Source: Microthrix sp041394405
Lineage (GTDB): Bacteria; Actinomycetota; Acidimicrobiia; Acidimicrobiales; Microtrichaceae
Direction of reading: 5' to 3'
DNA length: 64,000 nt
NCBI GenBank assembly: GCA_041394405.1
Contig: JAWKIF010000006.1
Coordinates: 372,001 to 436,000, forward strand
Shown in pieces: positions 35,929 through 44,830 of the stretch. Below the pieces are notes generated by a model. The model was not told where the DNA came from, ran no database searches, and saw only the letters and a list, made by a program, of their open reading frames with translations. The translations under genes were made by a program, and so were the position numbers. Each line of letters starts with the position of its first letter. The first letter of the stretch is position 1.

Positions 35929-37185
35929 TCAACGAGCGCCGGGGGTGTCGATGCCGGTGGGGAGCTTGGCGGGATCCCAGCCCAGTTGGCCGAGCGCCTG
36001 GGCGCAGGCGTAGCGGTCGGTCATGCCCCCCACCCAGCGCACCGCAGCGCGGAGCGCATCGCTGGAACCGGCCGCCGGCGGGCGGCCGGAGGGCGTGTCC
36101 CGGCCCACGATGTCGTCGGGCAGCGTGCCGGGACGGTCGGCGTAGTACTCCACCAGGGCCGAGAGGATGGCCACCACGGAGTCGGCTGCTGCCACCGACG
36201 CCGGGCGGAGGTAGATGTTCTCGTAGTTGAAGCGCCGGAACGCCGCCAGCGCATCGGTGGCCTCACCGGTCATGCCCACCACGCCGTGGGAGCGACCAAC
36301 TTCGATGAGGTCGGCGATGAACGCCCGTAGTTGGCCCGAGCGCACTCCGCCGCCGTAGGCGGCGACCTCGGGCGGCAGCGACCCGTGATCGACGATGCCC
36401 GCAGAGACGGCATCCTCGAAGTCGTGGGCGGTATAGGCGATGCGGTCGGCCCAACTGACCACCAGCCCCTCGGGTGTCGCTGGCCGCGGGCGCGACCAGC
36501 TGTGGTTGCGGACCCCGTCGAGGGTCTCCTCGCACAGGTTGAGCGAACACAACACCTCGTCGGCGCCCCAGACGGCGTGGTCGTAGCCCTCGCTCACATA
36601 CGGGCTCAGCGCGTCCTCTGAGGCGTGGCCGCCGGGGCCGTGCCCGCAGTCGTGGCCCAGCGCGATGGCCTCGGTGAGGGCCACGTTCAGGCGCAGCGCC
36701 CGGGCAATGGCCACCGCCACCTGTGCCACCTCGAGGGCGTGAGTGAGACGGGTCCGCTGATGGTCGTCGGGGAAGATGAACACCTGGGTCTTGCCCGCCA
36801 ACCGGCGGAAGGCGGGGGAATGCAGGATGCGGTCGCGGTCGCGTTCGAAGCAGGTGCGCTCCGGGTCGGGCTGCTCCTCCCGGGCCCGATGACCGGCTCC
36901 CTCGGCGCGTGTCGCCCCGGCGACCAACCAGGCGTGCTCGGCCTCCTCCCTGGCTCGGCGGTCGGCCGGTGCCGCGGCTGCGTCGTCCGTTGCCGCGGGG
37001 CCAATGCGTAGCGTGCCGCCGGCGTGGGCGGCCCGCACGGCGCCGTGCCGGCCCGCCATCGTGTCGAGGTCGTCCCCGGCGTCCGTTTCGTCGTCGGCGC
37101 TCAGGCGGTGCCCGCCCATGGTGGCGGCCCAGCGCCGGGTGCGCTCGCCGTCGGCGACCGATGGGGTGGGCTCGGGAAGGTTCAT
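35929..37185 (-). CDS. dgt: deoxyguanosinetriphosphate triphosphohydrolase-like HD protein
   Basis: Cytoplasmic dNTPase of 418 residues that removes triphosphate from dNTPs and controls nucleotide pools. The HD-domain ligands are visible: RLTHALEVAQVA (first His) near residue 145, GHDCGHGPGGH (the HD pair) near 178, and WADRIAYTAHD with the distal Asp near 245. The first 80 residues are low-complexity and may be disordered. ATG at 37185 lies 8 bases after a TAGGAT box; a frame opening 30 codons earlier overlaps that promoter. The symbol denotes the family; substrate preference among dNTPs is unknown. Confidence 0.88.
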   Translation of the reverse strand: MNLPEPTPSVADGERTRRWAATMGGHRLSADDETDAGDDLDTMAGRHGAVRAAHAGGTLRIGPAATDDAAAAPADRRAREEAEHAWLVAGATRAEGAGHRAREEQPDPERTCFERDRDRILHSPAFRRLAGKTQVFIFPDDHQRTRLTHALEVAQVAVAIARALRLNVALTEAIALGHDCGHGPGGHASEDALSPYVSEGYDHAVWGADEVLCSLNLCEETLDGVRNHSWSRPRPATPEGLVVSWADRIAYTAHDFEDAVSAGIVDHGSLPPEVAAYGGGVRSGQLRAFIADLIEVGRSHGVVGMTGEATDALAAFRRFNYENIYLRPASVAAADSVVAILSALVEYYADRPGTLPDDIVGRDTPSGRPPAAGSSDALRAAVRWVGGMTDRYACAQALGQLGWDPAKLPTGIDTPGAR

Positions 37186-37193
37186 GAGCCACG

Positions 37194-37199
37194 ATCCTA
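37194..37199 (-). promoter_or_regulatory. -10 box of dgt, leaderless type
   Basis: TAGGAT on the minus strand, 8 bases before the ATG at 37185. It matches the -10 of the divergent gene at 37278. Confidence 0.5.
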
Positions 37200-37277
37200 C
37201 GGAGGGCGGGTGACAGTTCTCTGCACCCTGGGCATCGGGGAGTCGCCCGAAGGTGCAGAGGATCGAAATCCTCAACG

Positions 37278-37283
37278 TAGGAT
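37278..37283 (+). promoter_or_regulatory. -10 box of the orphan gene at 37290
   Basis: TAGGAT ends 6 bases before the ATG at 37290. Confidence 0.5.
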
Positions 37284-37289
37284 CGGCGG

Positions 37290-37727
37290 ATGTCGATGGC
37301 AGTCACGAGTGTGGTCGCTCGCCCACTTGTGGACGTGCAGGTGGCGTCGAGCGATGGATCGCCGCGTCGGTTGACCATCTACGCCGGTGCGGCCGAGGCC
37401 TCCTGGGCGAAGGGCGGGTCGATCATCGCCCGGGGTGGAGTGCGCTACCCGGTGGCGTTCTTCCTGCCCGACAGCCTGCGCTATGTGGGCGAGCCCGAGG
37501 TGGTCTCGGCCGAGGTCTCGCTGGCCAACACCTCGATCTCGGGAGGCAACTATGCCTCCGATGGACCCTATGGGGCCGTTGCGTCGGCGGCAGGGGTGGT
37601 GCCCGACCCTCGTGACCCCGCGCTGCGCTGGGTCCGGCTGGAGTTCCAATTGATGTCCGCCGCCGCGCCGATGGAACTCAACTATCAGGTGCGGGTGCTG
37701 GCGCAGCCCGAGGCCGTGGGTCAGTAG
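37290..37727 (+). CDS. unrecognised soluble protein
   Basis: A 145-residue protein without signal peptide, membrane helix or familiar motif. Composition and hydrophobic alternation suggest a beta-sandwich (ASWAKGGSIIARGG, PVAFFLPDSLRYV, VRLEFQLMS). It has its own leaderless promoter with a perfect TAGGAT box and is divergent from dgt, so it looks like a real gene. Its TAG stop overlaps the GH43 gene on the other strand by 7 bases. I cannot offer a function. Confidence 0.65.
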   Translation: MSMAVTSVVARPLVDVQVASSDGSPRRLTIYAGAAEASWAKGGSIIARGGVRYPVAFFLPDSLRYVGEPEVVSAEVSLANTSISGGNYASDGPYGAVASAAGVVPDPRDPALRWVRLEFQLMSAAAPMELNYQVRVLAQPEAVGQ

Positions 37728-39190
37728 TCCAGCGCCACGCTGTCGTGGTCCAGGCGCAGGGTGCCCACCACCAGTATGCGGTTGTTGGGATAGCCAACCT
37801 TGCCCGGCTTGTAGGCGTGGAACACCACGCGAGGCGTGCCGTCGCCATCGCGGAACGCCTCCAACCCACCCGGGCCGACCACCCGATCGTTGCTCTTCAG
37901 CATGGGCCTCGGGTTGGCTCGGGTGCAGGGTGAGGCCGGACCGTTGGGGCAGCTGGCAACGCCGACTCCGTACTCGTCGCTGCTCCAGGGAGCCCCGGAG
38001 TAGAACATCCACAGCCGGCCCTCCCCGTCGCGGTACATCGAGGGCCCCTCCACCACGCCCTGTTCCCAGCTGGTCGGGTCGCCGGACATCAACAACACGG
38101 GAAACCCGGCGAACCCGGTGCCCTCGGCGTTCAGTTCCTGGCTCCAGAGCCCCCCTGATCGACCCACCGGTGTGCCCTCGCTCTTGTACAGCAGGTAGGC
38201 CTTGCCGTCGGTGTCCACGTACGGGCTGGGATCGATGGTTCCGCCCTCGTCCTCCTGACACACCAGGGGGGCGGAGGTCGAGTCGACGAACGGGCCATGA
38301 GGTGCCAACGCCACCGCCACCGACACGCAGTGGGTGCGCTCGCCCTTCTTGGCCACCGAGTAGTAGAGCAGGTAGCGGTCGCCCAGCTTCAGGACCGATG
38401 GGGCCCAGGTGGAGTTGGGTTCGGCCCAGTCAGCCACCTTGGGGAGGGCGTTGCCGGCAAAACGCCACTCGTCCAGGTTGGAGCTGGTGGCCAGCTGCAC
38501 GTTGCCGCCACCGGCGTTGGTGCCGTAGGCGTAGTTGGTGCCTCCGACCGACAGCACGAACGGGTCGGGGAAGTCGTAGGGCATCTCGGAGGGGCCGGCC
38601 TGTTCGGCCGCCGCACAGTCGTCCTGGACGGCGGCCAGCTCGAAGGCGCCCCCGGTTCCGTCGCCGACGGAGATCTTGTTGACCGCGCGGTTCAGGCCAT
38701 CGATGCATGTCCTCAGGCGACCGTTGGCCAGCGCCCGAAGGCCTCGGTCGGCGTCGGCGGACAGCACCTGTGCCTCCAGCGCCTGGCGCTGCTCCTCCAG
38801 CGCGTCGAGCGCCGCGCGTGCCTGCGCCGAGTCAAGCTCGGCCACCTTCGTGCGACCCTTTGCCCCGTCGAGATCGTCGCGGAGGGTGGCCTCGCTGGAT
38901 GTCAGCGCCTCAATGTCGGCGCGGGCCTCGGCCAGTTCGGCCTCCGTTTCGCTCAAGGCCTGGGTGCTCACCCACACCTCGCGGGCCGCGGCGCCGCCGA
39001 TGAGCAGGAAGGCGACGAGGACGCCCAGCAGTCGCCGACGGCCGGTTCCGCCCGTTGGCGGCTCCGCACCGGCGCCACCACCATCGGGACTCTCGGAGTC
39101 TGCGGCGGCGGGCGCAGTGGCCCCCGGCGGCGCATCGACGTCCAACCCGTCGGCGGACAGCACTCGATCCGTGGGGGGTGACACTGACAC
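37721..39190 (-). CDS. membrane-anchored GH43-like glycosidase with coiled coil
   Basis: A 489-residue protein. Residues 1-52 are disordered, 54-72 form a membrane helix, about 75-150 form a coiled coil (STQALSETEAELAEARADIE), and about 205-489 form a five-bladed beta-propeller of the GH43 type. The propeller shows the three acidic positions expected: Asp in DFPDPFVLSVG, Asp in TIDPSPYVDTDG, and Glu in VVEGPSMYRDG. GH43 enzymes cut arabinan or xylan links, so this could trim an arabinose- or xylose-containing envelope glycan outside the membrane. Four or more cysteines in the propeller fit an exported location. GTG at 39190 is the start. Confidence 0.85.
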   Translation of the reverse strand: MSVSPPTDRVLSADGLDVDAPPGATAPAAADSESPDGGGAGAEPPTGGTGRRRLLGVLVAFLLIGGAAAREVWVSTQALSETEAELAEARADIEALTSSEATLRDDLDGAKGRTKVAELDSAQARAALDALEEQRQALEAQVLSADADRGLRALANGRLRTCIDGLNRAVNKISVGDGTGGAFELAAVQDDCAAAEQAGPSEMPYDFPDPFVLSVGGTNYAYGTNAGGGNVQLATSSNLDEWRFAGNALPKVADWAEPNSTWAPSVLKLGDRYLLYYSVAKKGERTHCVSVAVALAPHGPFVDSTSAPLVCQEDEGGTIDPSPYVDTDGKAYLLYKSEGTPVGRSGGLWSQELNAEGTGFAGFPVLLMSGDPTSWEQGVVEGPSMYRDGEGRLWMFYSGAPWSSDEYGVGVASCPNGPASPCTRANPRPMLKSNDRVVGPGGLEAFRDGDGTPRVVFHAYKPGKVGYPNNRILVVGTLRLDHDSVALDY

Positions 39191-39381
39191 GCTTCGAGCC
39201 GCCTCAACAATCGGGGGTACCGAGGCGCCGGCCGACGCCTCCAGGAGTTGGTTTCCGCGCCGGCAACCCTATCGGCTGCCGTGGGCGATCTGAACCACGG
39301 CCAGGAAGCCGGCGGCTGGTTGTCCCCGAACGGCAGGCGTCGGCCAGGGGGATGAGTGCGAGGCCATCGGCCGCACCCTTC

Positions 39382-39387
39382 TACGCT
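39382..39387 (+). promoter_or_regulatory. -10 box of obgE, leaderless type
   Basis: TACGCT ends 6 bases before the GTG at 39394. Confidence 0.45.
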
Positions 39388-39393
39388 GGGCCG

Positions 39394-40665
39394 GTGAGCG
39401 ACTTCGTCGACGAGACCGGGGTGTTCGTGAAGGCGGGTGAGGGCGGCGCGGGCGCTGTGTCGTTTCGGCGCGAGGCCCATACGCCTCGGGGCGGGCCCGA
39501 CGGCGGGGATGGCGGCAAGGGCGGCGACGTGTGGTTCGTGGCCGACCGCAACGTTGCGTCGCTGTTGGCCTTTCGCGACCATCCCCATCGCAAGGCCACC
39601 AACGGCCGGCACGGGTCGGGCAAGGGCATGCACGGCGCCGGGGGCGAGGATCTGTTGGTGCCGGTGCCCGAAGGCACCATCGTGCGAGACCGCGACCGCA
39701 CCGTGCTGGCCGATCTGGTGAGCCATGGCGATCGCTGGCTGGCGGGGGAGGGCGGCCGAGGTGGCCACGGCAACGCCCGCTTTCTGTCCAACCGCCGGCG
39801 GGCCCCGGACTTCGCCGAGCAGGGCGAGCACACCGAGGAACGCTTCCTGATCCTCGAGTTGAAGCTGATGGCGGACGTGGCGTTGGTGGGATACCCAAAC
39901 GTGGGTAAGAGCACGCTGATTGCCGCCATGTCGGCGGCCAAGCCCCGCATCGCCAACTACCCATTTACGACGCTGGTGCCCAACCTGGGCGTGGTGCGCA
40001 CCGACGATGGCTTCGAGATGGTGGTGGCCGACATCCCGGGACTGATCGAGGGGGCGGCCGAGGGGCGAGGGTTGGGCCACGCGTTCCTGCGCCACATCGA
40101 GCGGGCCCGGGTGCTGGTGATCATGGTGGATGTCGCCCCGCCCGAGGCGCGAATGCACTCCGCCGATCGCGAGGAGCAGGAAACGGTGTTGCTGGGCGAG
40201 CTGCTCGACTATCGGCCCGAGCTGCTGGAACGGCCCCGTGTGCGGGTGGCGGCCCGCGCCGACCTGAACCCGGAGGAGGCGGCGGCCGCCCAGGCCGATG
40301 GGCTGTTGCCCGTGTCGGGGGTGACCGGGGAAGGTGTGCCCGCGCTGATCGGAGCCATGCGCCGGGCCGTCGAGCAGGCCCGCAGCGAGAGCCCGGAACC
40401 GTCGGCCTACGTGGTGCACCGCCCCGTTCCCGAGGGCATCCGGGTGGACCGCGAGCCCGACGGCTCGCTGCGAGTGGTGGGGCGGGAGGCCCAACGGGCC
40501 ATCGCCCTGTCAGACCTCACCAACCCAGGGGCCATGGACGAGGCGCAGCGGCGGCTTCGGAAGCTCGGCGTCAACCGGGCCCTCGGCCGTGCCGGGGCGA
40601 AGGTGGGCGACGTGGTGCATGTCGGTGAACTGTCCTTCGAGTACGCCGAGGACGACCTGGTGTGA
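39394..40665 (+). CDS. obgE: GTPase ObgE/CgtA
   Basis: Ribosome-associated GTPase of 423 residues acting in large-subunit maturation and stress signalling. The glycine-rich Obg fold covers about 1-155 (TPRGGPDGGDGGKGGDVWF). The G domain follows with GYPNVGKST (G1) near 166, the TT switch in NYPFTTLVPN, and DIPGLIEGA (G3). The usual NKxD reads ARADL here, a departure from consensus. The C-terminal OCT domain is about 345-423. GTG at 39394 is chosen because homology starts there (SDFVDETGVFVKAGEGG) and the -10 box is 6 bases upstream. The proB gene follows after 10 bases. Confidence 0.94.
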   Translation: MSDFVDETGVFVKAGEGGAGAVSFRREAHTPRGGPDGGDGGKGGDVWFVADRNVASLLAFRDHPHRKATNGRHGSGKGMHGAGGEDLLVPVPEGTIVRDRDRTVLADLVSHGDRWLAGEGGRGGHGNARFLSNRRRAPDFAEQGEHTEERFLILELKLMADVALVGYPNVGKSTLIAAMSAAKPRIANYPFTTLVPNLGVVRTDDGFEMVVADIPGLIEGAAEGRGLGHAFLRHIERARVLVIMVDVAPPEARMHSADREEQETVLLGELLDYRPELLERPRVRVAARADLNPEEAAAAQADGLLPVSGVTGEGVPALIGAMRRAVEQARSESPEPSAYVVHRPVPEGIRVDREPDGSLRVVGREAQRAIALSDLTNPGAMDEAQRRLRKLGVNRALGRAGAKVGDVVHVGELSFEYAEDDLV

Positions 40666-40675
40666 GGGGCATGCC

Positions 40676-41773
40676 ATGCGAGTGATCGCGAAGATCGGGA
40701 CCTCGTCGGTGACCGACGGTGCGGGGCGCCTGCGTTCCGCCGCCATCGAGGCGGTGGCCGCCGAGGTGGCGGCCGTTCGCGCGGACGGTCACGAGGTGGT
40801 GCTGGTGAGTTCGGGCGCGGTCGCCGCCGGCCTGCCGGCCATGGGCCTAGCCGCTCGGCCCCGCGACCCTCGGCACCTTCAGGCGGTGGCCTCGGTGGGT
40901 CAGGTTCGACTGATGGAACGGTACGGCGCGGTGTTCGAGCGCAACCACGACACGGTGGTGGGCCAGCTGCTGCTGGTTCCGGCCGACTTCGGGGCACGCG
41001 ACAAGTACCTGCACGCCCGGGACACCATGGAGGCCATGCTGGAGCTGGGGGTCCTGCCCATCGTCAACGAGAACGACGCGCTGGCCGACGACGAGCTTCG
41101 CTTCGGCGACAACGACCGCATCGCCGCGCTCCTGGCGCAGGCGCTGGCGGCGGACGTCCTCGTGCTCTTGACCGACCAGGCGGGCCTGTTGACCGCCGAC
41201 CCACGACTGGATTCGTCGGCATCGCTCATCGAGGACATCGCCGAGGTCGACCGGGAGCTGGAGGCCCTGGCGGGTGGCTCGGGCAGCAACCGCGGTACGG
41301 GAGGGATGACCTCCAAGCTGGCTGCCGCCAAGATGGCCACCTGGTCGGGGGTGCGCACGGTCATCGCGGCCTCGGATCGGCCCGGGGTACTGGCCGATGC
41401 GGTGGCCGGAGTTGCCGGTGTGGGCACCACGGTGCGGGCCCGCACCGCGCGGCTGGCCGCCCGCAAGGTGTGGATCGCCTTCGCCGTGCCGGCCGCCGGC
41501 ACCATCGTGGTGGACGACGGGGCCCGGTCCGCCCTAGTGCAGGGCGGATCGTCGCTGCTGCCCGCCGGGGTCGTGGCGGTGGAGGGGTATTTCGGCGCGG
41601 ACGAAGCGGTGGAGGTGTCCGATCGCAACGGGGTTCCCTTCGCCAAGGGGATTTCCCGCATCCCGGCGTCCGACCTGGCCGAGGTTGCGGGTAGGCGAAC
41701 GGCCGAGATGCCCGCCGAGCTGCCGCGTGTGGCCATCCACCGGGACGATCTGGTGGTCTTGCCCGAAGGATAG
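40676..41773 (+). CDS. proB: glutamate 5-kinase
   Basis: First enzyme of proline synthesis, phosphorylating glutamate to glutamyl-5-phosphate in the cytoplasm. The 365-residue protein has the amino acid kinase domain (KIGTSSVTD at the start, VSSGAVAAG near 45, NENDALADDELRFGDND near 140, GTGGMTSKLAAAKMA near 205) and a C-terminal PUA domain (about 275-365). ATG at 40676 is preceded by GAGGGG; an ATG at 40671 is in another frame. The obgE-proB neighbourhood is common in bacteria; proA is not in this window. Confidence 0.95.
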   Translation: MRVIAKIGTSSVTDGAGRLRSAAIEAVAAEVAAVRADGHEVVLVSSGAVAAGLPAMGLAARPRDPRHLQAVASVGQVRLMERYGAVFERNHDTVVGQLLLVPADFGARDKYLHARDTMEAMLELGVLPIVNENDALADDELRFGDNDRIAALLAQALAADVLVLLTDQAGLLTADPRLDSSASLIEDIAEVDRELEALAGGSGSNRGTGGMTSKLAAAKMATWSGVRTVIAASDRPGVLADAVAGVAGVGTTVRARTARLAARKVWIAFAVPAAGTIVVDDGARSALVQGGSSLLPAGVVAVEGYFGADEAVEVSDRNGVPFAKGISRIPASDLAEVAGRRTAEMPAELPRVAIHRDDLVVLPEG

Positions 41774-41817
41774 GTCGCCGGGGCCGTGCCCCGAAGGGTC
41801 AGCCGGCCCCCGGAAGG

Positions 41818-42633
41818 TCAGCCGGCGCTGGGTTGTGCCTGGCCCGGGCCCTCGTCGGCAGCCGGGGCGGACTCGGCTGCCGCATCGGCGTCGGTGCTGT
41901 CGGCGGTGCCGGTGTCGAGCCCCAGCTGGCTTCGGATCTGGCTGAGTCGGGCCTTGGCCTCGACGTTGCGGGTGGCCTGCTCGACCTCCAGCATCTTGGA
42001 CTCCACCGACTGCCCCTGCAGCTCGGACATGCCCTGCGCCTTGGCGTAGCGGCCTTCGATCTTCTCTCGCACCTGGTCCAGCGTGGGCACGTCGTCGCCC
42101 ACGGTCTGGGACAGGCTCGACAGTGCATCGTTCATGCGTTCCTGCATCTTGGCCTGGTCCAGCTGGCTCAGCAGCTTCTGCTTCTCGGCCAGCTTCTTCT
42201 GCAGTTGCGAGCTGTTCTGGGCCACGGCCGCCTTGGCCTGATCGGCCGCCTCGGTGGCCTGAAGGTGCATGCCCTTGAGCTGCTCGATCTCGGCCTCCAG
42301 CGCGATGAGCTGGTTGGCGAACGCCTCGGCGGCCGAGGTCATCTCGGTGGCCTTGTCGGCGTCCCCGGACTGAGCGGCCTCGTCGGCCATCAACACCGCT
42401 TGTCGGGCGTTGGCGGTGAGCTTCTCCAAGTCGTCCATGCGCGCATCGAGGCGCATCTCGGTCTGTTTCTGGTTGGCGACCACCGATGCCGCCTGCTCGA
42501 CCAGCAACTTGTGCTGTTGCTGGGACTCGGCGATGGCTTGTTCCAGCTGCACCTTCGGGTCGGCCTTCTCATCGAAGGACATGTTGAGCTTGGCGGTGAG
42601 GTACTTCCAGAAGCGCTTGATCGACTTGAACAT
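41818..42633 (-). CDS. pspA: PspA/IM30 family protein
   Basis: Peripheral membrane protein of 271 residues that forms ESCRT-III-like assemblies and guards membrane integrity under envelope stress. The sequence is almost entirely coiled-coil helix (about 20-225), with the amphipathic N-terminus MFKSIKRFWKYLTAK expected to bind lipid, then LEQAIAESQQQHKLLVEQAA. The Ala/Asp/Ser-rich tail after 230 is probably disordered. ATG at 42633 is chosen to begin with that helix; another ATG lies 12 bases upstream. It follows murJ by 64 bases on the same strand. Confidence 0.9.
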   Translation of the reverse strand: MFKSIKRFWKYLTAKLNMSFDEKADPKVQLEQAIAESQQQHKLLVEQAASVVANQKQTEMRLDARMDDLEKLTANARQAVLMADEAAQSGDADKATEMTSAAEAFANQLIALEAEIEQLKGMHLQATEAADQAKAAVAQNSSQLQKKLAEKQKLLSQLDQAKMQERMNDALSSLSQTVGDDVPTLDQVREKIEGRYAKAQGMSELQGQSVESKMLEVEQATRNVEAKARLSQIRSQLGLDTGTADSTDADAAAESAPAADEGPGQAQPSAG

Positions 42634-42697
42634 GGCGTCGAGCATAGAGGGCCCGGCGGGCCAACCGGACCGCACGGGCGCGGTCGACGCCTCGGGG

Positions 42698-44830
42698 CTA
42701 GTTCCGGTGGTTCGCCGCTTGGTCGCCCGTGCCGCTGGAGGCGGCATCATCGGCGGCGCTGCCCGGTGTGGTGAGGGGGCGAGCCGACACGAACGGCAAC
42801 ACGGCGGCCAGCTTTCGTCGCATGGCTTCCAGGTAGCGATCCAACCCCTCGATGCGCAGCAGCGATGCGGCCACCACAAACGCGGCGCCGCCACATGCCA
42901 CCCGGAGCAGCAGTTGCGCGGGGGCCCACTCGAGTGCCGACAGGGGCGGGGCCATAGGGATCATCGCCCCCACCACGGTGATGCCTGCGGCCAGCGACGC
43001 CTTGGCGACCATGGTGAACAGGGAGCGCTCCACCAGGCCATGCACCTGGGAGTTGAGCACCATGACGGCAATGACCGCGGCAATCAGGTAGGCGCCCGAG
43101 AAGGCCAGGGCCAACCCCGATGCCGTGCGGGTGGTCAGCACCAGGGCCAACACGATGTTGAAGCCGTTCTCGGCCGCGTTCACCCAGAACGGGGTGCGGG
43201 TGTTCTGTCGGGCATGGAAGGCCCGGATGGCGTACAGGTAGGTGGAGAAGGCGGGCAGGCCGACGGCGAACGCAATGAGGGTGCGGGTGGTCTCGGCGGT
43301 GCCCGAGGCGCTGAACGCACCACGTTGGAAGACCACCTGCACCAGTGGCTCGGCCACCACGACGTAGCCGGCCGACGCGGCCAGCACCACGGTGAACAAG
43401 ACGTTGAGGCCTTCGCGGAAGTTGTTCCGAAAGCCGTCGGCATCGCCGTCCACGAAGGAGGTGGCCAGGCGGGGAAGCACGGCGGTCATCAGGCTGACCG
43501 CGATCAGCCCGTGCGGCAGCTGGAAGAACGCAAACGCGTACTGGTAGGTGGCCACGGTGCCCTGGGGTCCGGCGTTGGCCAGGTTGGTCACCACGTACAG
43601 GGCCACCTGGTTGGCCGCGACGTAGCCCATGGTCCACCCCGACAGCCTGATGAGCCGCTTCACCACCGGATGCGTCGGGGCCAGGTTCCAGCGCAGGCGG
43701 ATGGAACCGTCGCGCATGGGTGCGATCAGCGGCAGCGCCTGAGCCACCACGCCCAGGGTGGTGCCGATGCCCAGCAGCAACAGCAGCGTCTGATCGGATG
43801 CCGACCCGCCGTCGAGCATGGGTCGCGCCGCCACGAACATCACCGTGACCACCAGGTTGTTGGCGATGGGCGTGTACGCGGGGATGGACAGCTTGTGCTG
43901 TGAATGCAGCACGGCGGTGGCCAGGCTGACGATGCCGTACAGGAAGATCTGGGGCAGGAACAGCCGCATGAGCGGCACGGTCAGCTCCAGCTGGGCGGCG
44001 CGGGCGCCGGGTTCGAGGCCGATGGTGTAGGCCTTGGCAATCCACGGTGCGGCCAACACCCCGATGGTGGACAAGGCGATGAGGGCGATGCCGGCCACGG
44101 TGATGATGGCCGACGCGCCGTCGTCGGTGTCACCCGGGCGGGTGCGGCGCCTGGTGTTGACAAACAGCGGCACCAGGGTGGAGCTGAGCACGCCGCCCAC
44201 CACCAGCTCGTAGATGATGTTGGGGGTGTTGTTGGCGATTCCGTAGGCGTCGGCCAGGCCGGTGCGGCCCAGGGCGTAGGCCATGGCCCCCCATCGCAAC
44301 ACCCCGGTGAGGCGGGACAGGATGGTGCCCAGCGCCGGGTTGGCCGCCGCCCGCACCAGGTCGCGCTCGGCGGCCGCCACGATCGCGGGGTCTTCCTCGA
44401 TGTCGGCGCCGCCCGCATCGGGGCTGCCGGCGCCGCCCACGCCCCGGTCCACCAGCATCACGTCGGCCATGGTGGCGCCCTCGGCGCCGCCCTTGCCGGG
44501 TACGCCGACCGGCCCCAACAGGTCGGGGACCGGCGCCGGGATGGGCGCCGACACCACGGGTGTGGTGCCCGTATGGACGAAGGTGGCGGCCGACTGGCGC
44601 AGCTGGCGTTCGCGGCCGGCAAAGCGCACCGGCCCGCTGGGCACCCAATCCACGCCCTCGACCTTGGGCGGGGGAACCAGGAACCGTCGCCCCACCGGCG
44701 AGTCGGCGGCGCGCACCCAGGTGCGCATGCGTCGAGGAGAAGTCGGCCGATCCGGGCCGGCCTGGCCGGTGGCGGTGTCGTCGTCCCGAGACCGCCCGCC
44801 AAGCGGTTGCTCGGTGACGGCGTCGGTCAC
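42698..44830 (-). CDS. murJ: lipid II flippase MurJ with long N-terminal extension
   Basis: Integral membrane protein of 710 residues in the MOP superfamily that flips the peptidoglycan precursor lipid II. The core of about 14 helices starts near residue 165: GTILSRLTGVLRWG, then NNTPNIIYELVVGG, LHSQHKLSIPAY, and RQNTRTPFWVNAAEN. The 160 residues before it are hydrophilic, Pro/Asp-rich and cytoplasmic, unlike the short N-terminus of most MurJ proteins. GTG at 44830 overlaps the upstream gene's stop as GTGA, which supports the long form; an ATG at about residue 120 (MADVMLVD) would give a shorter one. No C-terminal pseudokinase as in mycobacteria. Confidence 0.9.
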   Translation of the reverse strand: MTDAVTEQPLGGRSRDDDTATGQAGPDRPTSPRRMRTWVRAADSPVGRRFLVPPPKVEGVDWVPSGPVRFAGRERQLRQSAATFVHTGTTPVVSAPIPAPVPDLLGPVGVPGKGGAEGATMADVMLVDRGVGGAGSPDAGGADIEEDPAIVAAAERDLVRAAANPALGTILSRLTGVLRWGAMAYALGRTGLADAYGIANNTPNIIYELVVGGVLSSTLVPLFVNTRRRTRPGDTDDGASAIITVAGIALIALSTIGVLAAPWIAKAYTIGLEPGARAAQLELTVPLMRLFLPQIFLYGIVSLATAVLHSQHKLSIPAYTPIANNLVVTVMFVAARPMLDGGSASDQTLLLLLGIGTTLGVVAQALPLIAPMRDGSIRLRWNLAPTHPVVKRLIRLSGWTMGYVAANQVALYVVTNLANAGPQGTVATYQYAFAFFQLPHGLIAVSLMTAVLPRLATSFVDGDADGFRNNFREGLNVLFTVVLAASAGYVVVAEPLVQVVFQRGAFSASGTAETTRTLIAFAVGLPAFSTYLYAIRAFHARQNTRTPFWVNAAENGFNIVLALVLTTRTASGLALAFSGAYLIAAVIAVMVLNSQVHGLVERSLFTMVAKASLAAGITVVGAMIPMAPPLSALEWAPAQLLLRVACGGAAFVVAASLLRIEGLDRYLEAMRRKLAAVLPFVSARPLTTPGSAADDAASSGTGDQAANHRN

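Noticed and set aside
41791..41826. Short direct repeat at the end of pspA (GGTCAGCCGGC twice)
   Set aside because: Only two imperfect copies of about 16 bases spanning the pspA stop; probably a small local duplication without function.
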